A stretch of 64,000 nucleotides of DNA, taken from assembly GCF_002995745.1 (NCBI RefSeq), contig NZ_PVXQ01000012.1:19161-83160 (forward strand), read 5' to 3'. The notes below the pieces were generated by a model. The model saw only the letters and a list, made by a program, of their open reading frames with translations, made no database searches and was not told the DNA's origin. How positions within the stretch are numbered: position 1 is the stretch's first letter; each line of letters begins with the position of its first letter. Position numbers and translations under genes: made by a program. This DNA is from Clostridium vincentii. GTDB taxonomy: Bacteria; Bacillota; Clostridia; Clostridiales; Clostridiaceae. Below, in pieces: positions 37,313-45,714 of the stretch.

Positions 37313-39121
37313 ATGTCAGGATTATTTTCTACATTTAATATAGGAAGAAGTGGATTAAATACAGCCCAAACTACAATAGATGTAACATCTCATAATGTAG
37401 CTAACGTAAATACTGAAGGCTATTCTAGGCAACGAGCTGAAATAATAACTTCAAGACCTGCTAACGCAACAGTAGGCCAAGTTGGAACTGGATCTCAGGT
37501 TCAAGCTATAGAAAGGGTAAGAGACTCATTCTTAGACTATCAGGTCAGAGGAGAATCAAGCGCACAAGGACAAGCGGATGTACGAAATGATATGTTATAT
37601 CAAGTTGAGAATATATTTAATGAACCTTCAGATACAGGAATATCAAGTCTTATGGGAAAATTCTTTGATGGATTTCAAGAACTTTCTAAGCAATCTCAAA
37701 ATTCAAATGCAAGAACAGTTGTTGCACAACAAACTTTAGCTTTAACAGATGCCCTTAATCATGCAGCTACAAAGCTAGATGAGTTAAAGAGTAATGCACA
37801 GATGCTACTTAAGGCAAATGTTACAGATGTTAATAGTATGCTAGACCAAATAAATTCACTTAATAAGGAAATTATGAGTGTAGAAACAGCGGGACAAACT
37901 CCGAATGACCTTATGGACAACAGAGACAAGCTTCTAGATGAATTAAGTTATAAGTTCGGTATAAAAGTAGAAAGTGCAGTATTTCAAGGAGCAGATGTAA
38001 AGGCCACTGATGCAGGAGGGATGAAGAGTGCAAATCTTGTATCATCATCTCCAAATACTGATGTAGCCAGATTTTCATATATTAGTTCTATTGAGGAAGA
38101 CCCTAATTCTCTTAATACACAAGTAATTACGTATTACAAGTTAGGAGATATGAGTAATGAAAAAAACAAGCAAATAATTAGAGTTACAGGGTTAAGTGCT
38201 GAAGAAATCCAAAAAATCAGTGAAACCAGAGTCTTATGGGCAGATGAGAGTGGACAAGTAACTAAAGCTGATGGATATCCAATCAAGGATAATGATATTA
38301 TATTAGCATCGGAATTAATGGTATTTACTCCAAAGAGTGGGGAAATCTCGGGGAATATTTCAGTTCAGGCAGATATAGAAAATTATAATGATCAATTAGA
38401 CAAGCTAGCAATGTCAATTGCATTTTCAGTAAATGCTATTCATAGTGGATTAGCTAATCCAATAAATACAGGGGGAGACCCAGAGATAGATAATGTCCCT
38501 TTCTTTGTTAATAGTGATATTGCTCAATATGACTCTAATAATAATTTAATAAATGTATTAGAAACCTTAAATGGAGAATCTGGAATAAGTGCTAAGAATA
38601 TAACTATTAGTAAGGAAATTCTAGAAGATGTAATGAAGATAAAGACAAAAACTCATGATAGTGATTATGGATATACTTCAGAAAACGAAGTTGACGGAGA
38701 AGGCGATGGAGCTAGAGCGTTAGCCATAGCACAATTAAGGGATACTCAATTAAAAGTACAATCATTTGGAGTAACAATATTATCTAGGTCGGATATGTTT
38801 AATACCTCAAAGGGTGGCACAACTCTGAGTAATCATGGTATGGACATAGCAAGTGATACAAGTGGTATGCAATTAGATTCATATTACATGGATCAAATTG
38901 ATAAACTTGGAATACAAGCTCAAGAAGCATCTAGAATTTCTGAAAATCAGGAAACTTTAGTAGGACAACTTGAAAATAACAGAGAATCTGTATCAGGAGT
39001 ATCATTAGATGAAGAAATGGCGAACCTTATACAGTTCCAACATGCCTATTCTGCAAATGCAAAGATTATATCAACCATTGATGAACTTCTAGATGTTGTT
39101 ATAAATGGGTTAAAGAGATAA
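37313..39121 (+). CDS. flgK: Hook-filament junction protein FlgK (HAP1)
   Basis: FlgK forms the first junction ring between hook and filament. The N-terminus has the rod/hook-type SGLNTAQTTIDVTSHNVANV with the following NTEGYSRQRAE, and the C-terminus ends with SLDEEMANLIQFQHAYSANAK and a terminal coiled coil. The 602-residue length is normal. It is followed by flgL. Confidence 0.95.
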   Translation: MSGLFSTFNIGRSGLNTAQTTIDVTSHNVANVNTEGYSRQRAEIITSRPANATVGQVGTGSQVQAIERVRDSFLDYQVRGESSAQGQADVRNDMLYQVENIFNEPSDTGISSLMGKFFDGFQELSKQSQNSNARTVVAQQTLALTDALNHAATKLDELKSNAQMLLKANVTDVNSMLDQINSLNKEIMSVETAGQTPNDLMDNRDKLLDELSYKFGIKVESAVFQGADVKATDAGGMKSANLVSSSPNTDVARFSYISSIEEDPNSLNTQVITYYKLGDMSNEKNKQIIRVTGLSAEEIQKISETRVLWADESGQVTKADGYPIKDNDIILASELMVFTPKSGEISGNISVQADIENYNDQLDKLAMSIAFSVNAIHSGLANPINTGGDPEIDNVPFFVNSDIAQYDSNNNLINVLETLNGESGISAKNITISKEILEDVMKIKTKTHDSDYGYTSENEVDGEGDGARALAIAQLRDTQLKVQSFGVTILSRSDMFNTSKGGTTLSNHGMDIASDTSGMQLDSYYMDQIDKLGIQAQEASRISENQETLVGQLENNRESVSGVSLDEEMANLIQFQHAYSANAKIISTIDELLDVVINGLKR

Positions 39122-39147
39122 AAAATTAAAGTAGAGGAAGTGAAATT

Positions 39148-40140
39148 ATGAGAATAACAAATAAAATGATGTCGAATAACTATTTAAGAGATATGAATAG
39201 TAACTTAAAAAGTCTAGATAAAATAAATGAGCAAATGGCTACAGGCAAAGTTATGAGTAGGCCCTCTGATAATCCGTTTAAGGTTGCTAGGAGTATGCAG
39301 CTGACTACAGATATTAATGCTAATAAGCAATATAACGATAATATAAAGGATGCTACAAATACATTAGACTCAACGGATCAAGCAGTATATCAAGCAACAA
39401 ATGTACTGCAAAGAGTTAGAGAACTTATGGTTTCATCAGGAAATGCAGCCTATGGTAGTAATGAAAGTAAAGCAATCTTTGATGAAATAAAAGAGAGAGT
39501 ATCTGAGCTAGGTCAGGTTTTAAATACAAATTTCGATGGGAAATATATCTTTGGTGGGACAAAATCTTCATCAAAGCCAGTAGATATAACTACTAATGCC
39601 GTTACTGGGAGTAATGACATTACTTTCGTAGATAAAGATGGAGGCAAGTTAGATATTAACAGTGCTGATCCAAGTGTAATTAATCAGCTAAATAATATTG
39701 GAGCTGATTTAAGTGTTGAAGTATCTCAAGGGGTTAAAATGAATTACAATGTTAATGCTTTAGATATTTTGTCCTTTAATGATTCAGAGGGTAATAATGT
39801 GAATGTTATGGAGTTACTTTCTCAAATTCAAACAAACTTAATTACAACTAATGAATCAGATAGAAGCAAAGTCTGTAATGAGAATTTAGAAAGTCTAGAT
39901 AGTGTTATCTCTAATTTATTGACAAAAAGGTCAGAGATAGGAGCAAAACAAAATAGAATGGAATCTGCTCTAGAAAAAAATGAGGACGAAAGCTATAATA
40001 TGACAGAAATATTATCTAAAACTGAAGATATTGATTTTACAGAAAAAAGTATAGAATATAGCATGGCTCAAACAACATACACGGCAGCATTACAAGTAAG
40101 TGCTAAGATATTACCAGCAACTTTGCTAGATTATTTATAA
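39148..40140 (+). CDS. flgL: Hook-filament junction protein FlgL (HAP3)
   Basis: FlgL is the second junction protein, related to flagellin. The N-terminus MRITNKMMSNNYLRDMN is typical, followed by MATGKVMSRPSDNP, and the C-terminal helix reads EKSIEYSMAQTTYTAALQVS. The 330 residues include a short central domain. Confidence 0.94.
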   Translation: MRITNKMMSNNYLRDMNSNLKSLDKINEQMATGKVMSRPSDNPFKVARSMQLTTDINANKQYNDNIKDATNTLDSTDQAVYQATNVLQRVRELMVSSGNAAYGSNESKAIFDEIKERVSELGQVLNTNFDGKYIFGGTKSSSKPVDITTNAVTGSNDITFVDKDGGKLDINSADPSVINQLNNIGADLSVEVSQGVKMNYNVNALDILSFNDSEGNNVNVMELLSQIQTNLITTNESDRSKVCNENLESLDSVISNLLTKRSEIGAKQNRMESALEKNEDESYNMTEILSKTEDIDFTEKSIEYSMAQTTYTAALQVSAKILPATLLDYL

Positions 40141-40152
40141 AGGGGTGTTATT

Positions 40153-40530
40153 ATGAAAATTACTTTTAATAAAGGAATACTTGGATTACAAGAATATAAG
40201 GAATTTGATTTAGTAGATCTAGAAGGATTAGAACCTTATAAAATGTTAAAATCCGTTGAGGATAAAGAAATTGGATTAGTTGTTGGTTCACCTTTTGAAA
40301 TGGATTTAGGATATGAAGCTAAAATTCCAAAAGAAACTCTAGAACATCTGCAAATATCCTCACAGGAAGATGTTTTGATTTTTACAACTATTAATGTGAA
40401 TTCTGATGTAAGTAAGATTACAACAAACCTAAGGGCTCCAATTATTATAAATGTTAAGAAATCCTTAGGAGAACAAATAATTTTAAATAATGAAATTTAC
40501 AAAATAAAGCATCCTATGTATAAGGGGTGA
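40153..40530 (+). CDS. fliW: Flagellar assembly factor FliW
   Basis: FliW binds flagellin and, when free, sequesters CsrA, so coupling flagellin translation to export. The 125-residue sequence begins with the family's FNKGILGLQEYKEFDL and contains a conserved TTINV-type strand and RAPIIINVKKSLGEQIIL. It lies 6 bases before csrA, the classical partner. Confidence 0.95.
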   Translation: MKITFNKGILGLQEYKEFDLVDLEGLEPYKMLKSVEDKEIGLVVGSPFEMDLGYEAKIPKETLEHLQISSQEDVLIFTTINVNSDVSKITTNLRAPIIINVKKSLGEQIILNNEIYKIKHPMYKG

Positions 40531-40536
40531 AGATAA

Positions 40537-40752
40537 ATGTTAATTATTACGAGAAAAGAAGGAGAGTCCTTTTTAATAGGTGATGATATTGAAATTACTA
40601 TAACTAAGGTAGCTGATGGTAATGTAAAAATAGGAATAGAGGCACCTAAAGAGATGTTAATACTTCGAAAAGAACTATATAAAGAGGTAGAAAATGAAAA
40701 TAGAAATTCAGCAAAATTTGATTTAAGTTTATTAAAAGTATTAAAAAAATAG
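40537..40752 (+). CDS. csrA: Translational regulator CsrA
   Basis: CsrA is an RNA-binding homodimer that blocks translation by binding GGA in hairpin loops near ribosome sites. [22 protein letters not shown], followed by KIGIEAPKE and [10 protein letters not shown], is a complete 71-residue family member. The flagellin leader in this window has matching sites at 44304-44339. Confidence 0.96.
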   Translation: MLIITRKEGESFLIGDDIEITITKVADGNVKIGIEAPKEMLILRKELYKEVENENRNSAKFDLSLLKVLKK

Positions 40753-40764
40753 GAGGAAGGATAA

Positions 40765-41121
40765 GTGGAAATAAAGGTTACTGGTCAAGGAAGGCAAAAT
40801 AACCTAAATACTGGGGGTTATGAAATATCATTACCTCAAAATAACATGGAAGTTACAAAAGATGTTAAAAACTACTACAAACAAGAAGAACCGTATACTG
40901 AGAAAGATTTGCAAAAGGCAGTAAATAAACTAAACAACTTTTTAAAGGATGAAAGTACTCATGCTGAATATTCTGTTCATGATAAGTTTAATATCATTTT
41001 AATTAAAATAATAGATGATAAAACTAAAGAAGTGATAATGGAAGTGCCACCTAGAAAGATCCTTGATATGGTGGCTAAAATGTGCGAACTTGTCGGAATA
41101 GTATTCGATAAGAGGGCATAA
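40765..41121 (+). CDS. flaG: FlaG-family flagellar protein
   Basis: FlaG is a small protein of uncertain role that affects filament length in some bacteria. The C-terminal half matches the family: AVNKLNNFLKD, then FSVHDKFNIILIKIIDDKT-like strands (here YSVHDKFNIILIKIID) and EVPPRKILDMVAKM. The start is GTG after AGGAGG. Its position before fliS and fliD is typical of clostridia. Confidence 0.9.
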   Translation: MEIKVTGQGRQNNLNTGGYEISLPQNNMEVTKDVKNYYKQEEPYTEKDLQKAVNKLNNFLKDESTHAEYSVHDKFNIILIKIIDDKTKEVIMEVPPRKILDMVAKMCELVGIVFDKRA

Positions 41122-41126
41122 AGAAT

Positions 41127-41405
41127 ATGACTATACAACTAAATAGAGTCCATGTAGAAATAAGAGAAAACTTAAGGGCCGAAGTTAAAGATGATATTGT
41201 TAGTAAAAAAATTCAACTAGATATTGATAATAAGATGAAAAAACCTTTTGTCGAAACAAAAAATGACGATAAAGATAAAAAGAAAAAGTTTTTCACCATC
41301 AATGGAATAAAAAGTAATAAAAAGAATATAGAAGTTGAAGCGGAAATTAGGCATGAAGAATTTAAAGAGACTTCTACAGGCATATTTATAGATAAGATGA
41401 AATAG
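41127..41405 (+). CDS. Unknown small late-flagellar-operon protein
   Basis: I do not recognise this 92-residue gene. It lies 5 bases after flaG and 10 before fliS, with a weak GAGGG ribosome site. The product is very basic and charged, with KNDDKDKKKKFF in the middle, no membrane segment and no cysteine. The second half (FFTINGIKSNKKNIEVEAEI) may form strands. Its fixed place among export and cap genes suggests a flagellar accessory role; nothing more can be said. Confidence 0.72.
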   Translation: MTIQLNRVHVEIRENLRAEVKDDIVSKKIQLDIDNKMKKPFVETKNDDKDKKKKFFTINGIKSNKKNIEVEAEIRHEEFKETSTGIFIDKMK

Positions 41406-41415
41406 GAGGCGGCAT

Positions 41416-41799
41416 ATGAATTCCAATGGATACAGTATATACAAAAATAATAGCGTTAATTATGCATCTAAAGATCAGTTGCTTTTAATGTTATTAGATG
41501 GAGCAGTAAGATTTGCAAAAAGAGCTGAATTAGCCCTGCAGGAAAATGATGTAAAGAAAACTCATGAAAATTTGGTGAAAACTCAAGATATATTTACAGA
41601 ACTTATGGTGACATTAGATACAGATGCAGGAGAGTGGGCAAAGCAAATATTTAGAGTTTATAGATTTATAAATGAAAAATTAATTGAGACGAATATGAAA
41701 AAGGATATAAAAATATTGCAAGAAACAATACCTTTAATTCAAGATATAAGAGATATATGGTATGAGGCTCAAGGGAAAAATAAAGCTTCAGGACAATAA
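41416..41799 (+). CDS. fliS: Flagellin export chaperone FliS
   Basis: FliS keeps flagellin monomers unfolded and soluble before export. The helical 127-residue product has the family segments LLLMLLDGAVRFAKRAELAL, ENLVKTQDIFTELMVTLD and a C-terminal DIRDIWYEA. AGGAGG precedes the start. It is immediately followed by fliD. Confidence 0.95.
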   Translation: MNSNGYSIYKNNSVNYASKDQLLLMLLDGAVRFAKRAELALQENDVKKTHENLVKTQDIFTELMVTLDTDAGEWAKQIFRVYRFINEKLIETNMKKDIKILQETIPLIQDIRDIWYEAQGKNKASGQ

Positions 41800-41817
41800 A
41801 AAAGGAGGAATGTTATT

Positions 41818-43323
41818 ATGACTACCAGAATTACAGGACTTGCGACAGGGCTAGATGTTGATGCTATTGTAAAAAGTTCTATGCTTAAATATACAATGAA
41901 AGTAGATACAGCAAAACAAAAACAAGAAGTACTAGAAATTAAACAAAAATTATATAGAGATGTTATTACTAGCGGAAAGGATTTTTATAATAAATATTTT
42001 GATATAGCTAAGGGTGATAGCTTGTTAAATACTAAAAGTTATTCTTCTGTTAGCTTTGAGTCTACTGATGCATCTGTAGCTACAGCTACAGGTACATCAA
42101 GTGCTGTTAAAGATAATTATGAGGTCACAGTAAGTAGCCTTGCATCAGCTGCAAAAAAGTCGTTTTCAGCCGCTGAATTAAGTGGAGATCAGCCTATTAT
42201 GGTTACTTACAATGGAAAAACTGTCACTATTCCTACAGCTGATATGACGGGTAAGACAGAACCGGAAAGAGCTAAAGTTATTAATACCGCGTTAAGTACA
42301 ATAGGCTTAAAGGCTAGTACTTCTGATTTTACTGCAGGTATTCTTATAGAATCAGCTACAACGGGTGCGCTTATAGGAACAGCAGAAAATAGTTTTACTG
42401 GAACAATTGGTGGAGTTGCTTTCTCTAAGTCTGATGTTGGAACAAATCTACAAGCTGCAGTTACAAGCTCTAAAGGGACCGTTACTTATGATGGCACTGG
42501 TGAACCGGTATCTGCAAGTAATACTATAACTTTAGATGGGGTACAATTTTCACTTAATGCTGTAGGAACAACAACTGTTAGTGGGAAAATTGATGTTACA
42601 GAAACTAAGGATAAATTGGTGAATTTTGTTAATGATTATAACACCTATATAGAAAAGTTAAATACACTAGTTATGGATACCCATGATAGAAGTTATACAC
42701 CTTTAACAACTGAGCAGAAAGAAGCTATGTCCGAGGATGAGATTACGCTATGGAATGCAAAGGTTGAAAAAGGTCAATTAACAAGAGATAGTGATTTAAG
42801 TAGAATAGTAAATAGTTTGAAAAGTTCTATGGCAAGTTCCGTAAGTGGGATAAGTTCAATTCTAGAGAAGATAGGAATTACTCCTGTAGAAGATTATCAA
42901 ACTCCTAAAAATGGAACATTTACTATTGATGATAGTAAATTAACAACAGCATTAGAGGCGAATCCACAGGAGATTATGAAATTATTTATTCAAGTACCTG
43001 AATCTGACACATTAAGTGATTCAGAAAAATTCAGCCAAACAGGAATTCTATATAGAATGAAGGACATTTTAAATAATGAATTTGTATCATCAACAAATTC
43101 TCCTCTTATAAATAAGGCTGGAATAATGGGAACAGCATCTTTTACCCAAAGTTCTTTATCTAAAAGTATATCGGATTATAAATCAAAGATAACTGAGATG
43201 GAAACAGCTTTAGCTACTAGAGAGCAAGCTTTTTATTCCAAATATGCTAAACTTGAGGTTCTGATGAATAATTTTAATACTCAACAGTCCAGCTTAGCAT
43301 CAATGTTAGGAACTTCGTCATGA
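41818..43323 (+). CDS. fliD: Flagellar cap protein FliD (HAP2)
   Basis: FliD caps the filament tip and folds arriving flagellin. The N-terminus MTTRITGLATGLDVDAIV is diagnostic, and the C-terminal domain ends with a coiled coil containing REQAFYSKYAKLEVLMNNFN. The 501 residues include a Ser/Thr-rich variable middle. The stop overlaps the next gene by 4 bases. Confidence 0.95.
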   Translation: MTTRITGLATGLDVDAIVKSSMLKYTMKVDTAKQKQEVLEIKQKLYRDVITSGKDFYNKYFDIAKGDSLLNTKSYSSVSFESTDASVATATGTSSAVKDNYEVTVSSLASAAKKSFSAAELSGDQPIMVTYNGKTVTIPTADMTGKTEPERAKVINTALSTIGLKASTSDFTAGILIESATTGALIGTAENSFTGTIGGVAFSKSDVGTNLQAAVTSSKGTVTYDGTGEPVSASNTITLDGVQFSLNAVGTTTVSGKIDVTETKDKLVNFVNDYNTYIEKLNTLVMDTHDRSYTPLTTEQKEAMSEDEITLWNAKVEKGQLTRDSDLSRIVNSLKSSMASSVSGISSILEKIGITPVEDYQTPKNGTFTIDDSKLTTALEANPQEIMKLFIQVPESDTLSDSEKFSQTGILYRMKDILNNEFVSSTNSPLINKAGIMGTASFTQSSLSKSISDYKSKITEMETALATREQAFYSKYAKLEVLMNNFNTQQSSLASMLGTSS

Positions 43324-43646
43324 TAAATGAAATCTTAAGAAGCTATGGTGAAACAACAAAAAAAATTATATCATTTTTAGAGGTCGATAAAGATGTGGAT
43401 GAATTGATGGAAAAAAGAGAAATGATCCTAAAGGAATTAGATGGGTTAAAGTATACGTCTGATGAAAAATTGGAGTGTTATAAGGCTTTAGAATTAGAAG
43501 AGTTAGACAAAATCTTTGAGTCTACCATTAAAGGTAATATGTTAAAGCTTAAAGAGAAAATAAAAGATGCTCAAAATAGAAAAGCTGCTTACACTAGTTA
43601 TTCTTCTAATGATACACAAGGGAGTTTGTTTGCTAGGAAAGTTTAG
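43320..43646 (+). CDS. fliT: FliT-like flagellar chaperone candidate
   Basis: This 108-residue, wholly helical and charged protein overlaps fliD by ATGA. Size, helical content (VDELMEKREMILKELDGL) and position match FliT-type chaperones of FliD, but sequence signatures of FliT are weak and I assign it mainly by context. The final 20 residues are polar and probably disordered. No clear terminator follows before the repeat region. Confidence 0.68.
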   Translation: MINEILRSYGETTKKIISFLEVDKDVDELMEKREMILKELDGLKYTSDEKLECYKALELEELDKIFESTIKGNMLKLKEKIKDAQNRKAAYTSYSSNDTQGSLFARKV

Positions 43647-43839
43647 AATATGTATAGAGGTTTGAAATATTGAAACGAATAGGATATTGTAAAGAGCACA
43701 TGCAAACAGTTGAGAGTTGAAAATTGAGAGTAGAGAGTTGGGAGAGTGACTTTTTATTTTGATATTTAGGCTTGAGTTTATTTGAAATCAACAGTTTAGT
43801 TGGAAGAAAAATACTTGAGAAAATATTTTGAATTAGGTA

Positions 43840-43867
43840 TAAAGTTCTGAAATATCGAAACGAATAT
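43840..43867 (+). promoter_or_regulatory. Sigma-28-like box, repeat junction 1
   Basis: TAAA at 43840, 16 bases, then ACGAATAT at 43860-43867. It has one base more in the -10 element than the consensus CCGATAT and lacks its first C. Confidence 0.5.
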
Positions 43868-44018
43868 AATAGTGTAGAGGATGAATAGTTGAGAGTTGAA
43901 GATTGAGAGTGGAGAGTTGAGGAATTGGCTTTTGTAGCTTGAAATTTATACTTAAAGTTATGTAGAATCAACAGTTTGGTTGGAAGAAAAATACTTGAAA
44001 AATATTTTAAAATAGGTA

Positions 44019-44046
44019 TAAAGTTCTCGAATATCGAAACGAATAT
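44019..44046 (+). promoter_or_regulatory. Sigma-28-like box, repeat junction 2
   Basis: TAAA at 44019, 16 bases, then ACGAATAT at 44039-44046, exactly 179 bases after the preceding copy. Confidence 0.5.
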
Positions 44047-44197
44047 AGTAGTGTAGAGGATGAATAGTTGAGAGTTGAAGATTGAGAATGGAGAGTTAAG
44101 GAATTGGCTTTTCTGAATTGGGATTTATACTTAAAGTTATTTAGAATCAACAGTTTGGTTGAAAGAAAAATACTTGAAAAATATTTCAAATTAGGTA

Positions 44198-44225
44198 TAA
44201 AGTTCTCAAATATCAAACCGAATAT
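44198..44225 (+). promoter_or_regulatory. Sigma-28-like promoter closest to flagellin
   Basis: TAAA at 44198-44201, 16 bases, then CCGAATAT at 44218-44225. This copy is the best of the three, with CC instead of AC, and is the one placed to drive flagellin with a leader of about 115 nt. Confidence 0.75.
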
Positions 44226-44303
44226 AATAGTGTACAGAGAATATGAAAGTTAAGATAATTCTCAATTAAAAAGCTAGTAGGCTCAAAGAGCTTAACTATA
44301 GAT

Positions 44304-44339
44304 AGTGGACAAGGAAGTTCACTTTAAAAATCAAGGAGG
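44304..44339 (+). promoter_or_regulatory. Probable CsrA-binding leader of flagellin
   Basis: AGTGGAC (44304-44310) pairs with GTTCACT (44317-44323) and displays AAGGAA in the loop, the classical CsrA target of GGA in a hairpin loop. A second GGA lies in the AAGGAGG ribosome site at 44333-44339. The two-site arrangement resembles that of Bacillus flagellin mRNA. csrA and fliW are encoded 3.6-4.2 kb upstream. Confidence 0.7.
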
Positions 44340-44347
44340 AAATTATT

Positions 44348-45292
44348 ATGATTATAAACCACAATTTAGGTGCAATGAACGCTAACAGAAACATGGGTAT
44401 TAACGCAAGTAATGCTAGCAAATCAATGGAAAAACTTTCATCAGGTCTTAGAATTAACAAAGCTGGGGACGATGCAGCAGGTCTTGCTATATCAGAAAAG
44501 ATGAGAGGACAAATCAGAGGATTAGATCAAGCTTCAGCTAATGCTCAAGACGGTATTTCCATGATTGGAACTGCTGAAGGTGCGTTAAACGAAACTACTT
44601 CAATTCTTCAAAGAATGAGAGAACTTGCAGTGCAAGGTGCTAATGATACTAATACAACTGAAGATAGAACACAAATACAAAAAGAAATGAATCAGTTAAC
44701 TTCAGAAGTAAGCAGAATTGGTAATCATACTGAGTTTAATACTCAATCATTACTTGATGGTAAATCAGGAGTTGTAACATCAGCGGCATCAGGAACATCA
44801 GCATCATCAGCATTTACGTTCCAAATTGGTGCAAATCAAGACCAACAATTTACTGCTAACATTAGCGATATGCGTTCTTCTGCTTTAGGAATAGCAGGAA
44901 CAGCAGGAGGTGCTACAGCAGTTTCTGGCGCTTCTTTCGTTGCCAGTGGAGGTGATAGTTTGTCAGATGTTTCAACAGCTGGTGAAACAGCACTTGATAT
45001 ATCTGATTCAACAAAAGCTACAGCTGCGATTAAAGTTCTTGATGCAGCTACAGCATCAGTATCAGCAGAAAGAGCTAAACTTGGTGCTTATTCAAATAGA
45101 TTAGACCACACAATAGCTAATTTAGGTACATCAAGCGAAAACTTAACAACAGCTGAATCAAGAATTAGAGACGTGGACATGGCAAAAGAAATGTCTACAT
45201 TCTCAAAGAATAATATTCTTAATCAAGCTGCTCAAGCTATGCTTGCACAAGCTAACCAACAACCACAACAAGTTCTTACATTATTAAGATAA
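44348..45292 (+). CDS. fliC: Flagellin
   Basis: This is the filament subunit. Conserved ends are complete: MIINHNLGAMNANRNMG and LSSGLRINKAGDDAAGLAIS at the N-terminus, and SRIRDVDMAKEMSTFSK to QANQQPQQVLTLLR at the C-terminus. At 314 residues the surface domain (about 135-210) is short and rich in Ser, Thr, Ala and Gly, with many possible O-glycosylation sites. Codon choice suits high expression. It is monocistronic, with repeated sigma-28-like promoters, a CsrA-type leader and a terminator, and is followed by a glycosylation island. Confidence 0.97.
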   Translation: MIINHNLGAMNANRNMGINASNASKSMEKLSSGLRINKAGDDAAGLAISEKMRGQIRGLDQASANAQDGISMIGTAEGALNETTSILQRMRELAVQGANDTNTTEDRTQIQKEMNQLTSEVSRIGNHTEFNTQSLLDGKSGVVTSAASGTSASSAFTFQIGANQDQQFTANISDMRSSALGIAGTAGGATAVSGASFVASGGDSLSDVSTAGETALDISDSTKATAAIKVLDAATASVSAERAKLGAYSNRLDHTIANLGTSSENLTTAESRIRDVDMAKEMSTFSKNNILNQAAQAMLAQANQQPQQVLTLLR

Positions 45293-45311
45293 TTGAAGAA
45301 TTTATAAAAAC

Positions 45312-45352
45312 AAAAAAGAACTGGAGATTAAATTCTTTGGTTCTTTTTTTGT
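45312..45352 (+). terminator. Terminator after flagellin
   Basis: AAAAAAGAAC pairs with GTTCTTTTTT around a purine/pyrimidine-rich loop, and is followed by further T. Confidence 0.85.
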
Positions 45353-45391
45353 GGAAAAATATGTTTTAAAAGTTCAATAAATAAAAAGTCC

Positions 45392-45418
45392 TAAAGAATA
45401 TTAATTTTCGTACGATAA
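45392..45418 (+). promoter_or_regulatory. Sigma-28-like promoter of the glycosylation island
   Basis: TAAA at 45392-45395 is followed after 16 bases by ACGATAA at 45412-45418, one base from the flgM promoter's -10. It lies about 35 bases before the first island gene. Confidence 0.75.
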
Positions 45419-45453
45419 TTATATGATTAAGTAAAATATAAAGGTAGGATAAT

Positions 45454-45714
45454 ATGAAGGATGCTATAAATTCCATTGAAGAAATTCGAAATTTAATTTT
45501 TGATTTTGATATAAAAATTGCTATGAACAAGGTTTCAAAACTTATTGAAGATTTAATTTTAATCAGCAGTAACTTAAGTCAGCCAAAAACAAACAAATTT
45601 ATGAGTATAATCACGTTAATGAATATTGCTTTAGGCAACAAGGATTATCTATTATATAGTGATATTTTAAAATATGAATTAAGGCCTTTTCTAGAGCAGG
45701 AGGAAAAATCATGA
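45454..45714 (+). CDS. Unknown 86-aa protein coupled to Maf glycosyltransferase
   Basis: I do not recognise this small helical protein (EEIRNLIFDFDIKIAMNKV; KYELRPFLEQEEKS at the end). It has no cysteine, membrane segment or signal peptide. Its stop overlaps the start of the Maf gene (ATGA), and it is the first gene after a sigma-28-like promoter. The size and helical content would suit a chaperone or adaptor presenting flagellin to the glycosyltransferase, which is inference only. Confidence 0.75.
   Translation: MKDAINSIEEIRNLIFDFDIKIAMNKVSKLIEDLILISSNLSQPKTNKFMSIITLMNIALGNKDYLLYSDILKYELRPFLEQEEKS

Larger units (their letters stand above)
43664..44230 (+). repeat. About three tandem ~179-bp repeats upstream of flagellin
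   Basis: Units begin near 43664, 43849 and 44028, with a partial fourth copy to about 44230; the last periods are 179 bases, the first about 185. Each unit contains a GAGAGTTGAAGATTGAGAG-type purine-rich segment, a CAACAGTTTGGTTG hairpin, an AAAATACTTG/ATATTTT imperfect inverted repeat and, at its end, a sigma-28-like box. The 700-base gap between the fliT-like gene and flagellin holds no convincing gene; the open frames on its minus strand are by-products of the repeat. Confidence 0.92.

Noticed and set aside
43633..44216. Two minus-strand open frames (112 and 69 codons) rich in Ser and Thr upstream of flagellin
   Set aside because: They are translations of the tandem repeat, with near-identical repeated peptides and no ribosome site. 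The region is better explained as promoter repeats.
43664..44230. CRISPR-like array
   Set aside because: The unit is about 179 bases with no unique spacers between short repeats, and no cas genes are present.
44910..45104. 64-codon alternate-frame ORF inside flagellin
   Set aside because: It is Gln/Leu-rich by frame shift of the Ala/Ser codons and lies inside a complete flagellin gene.
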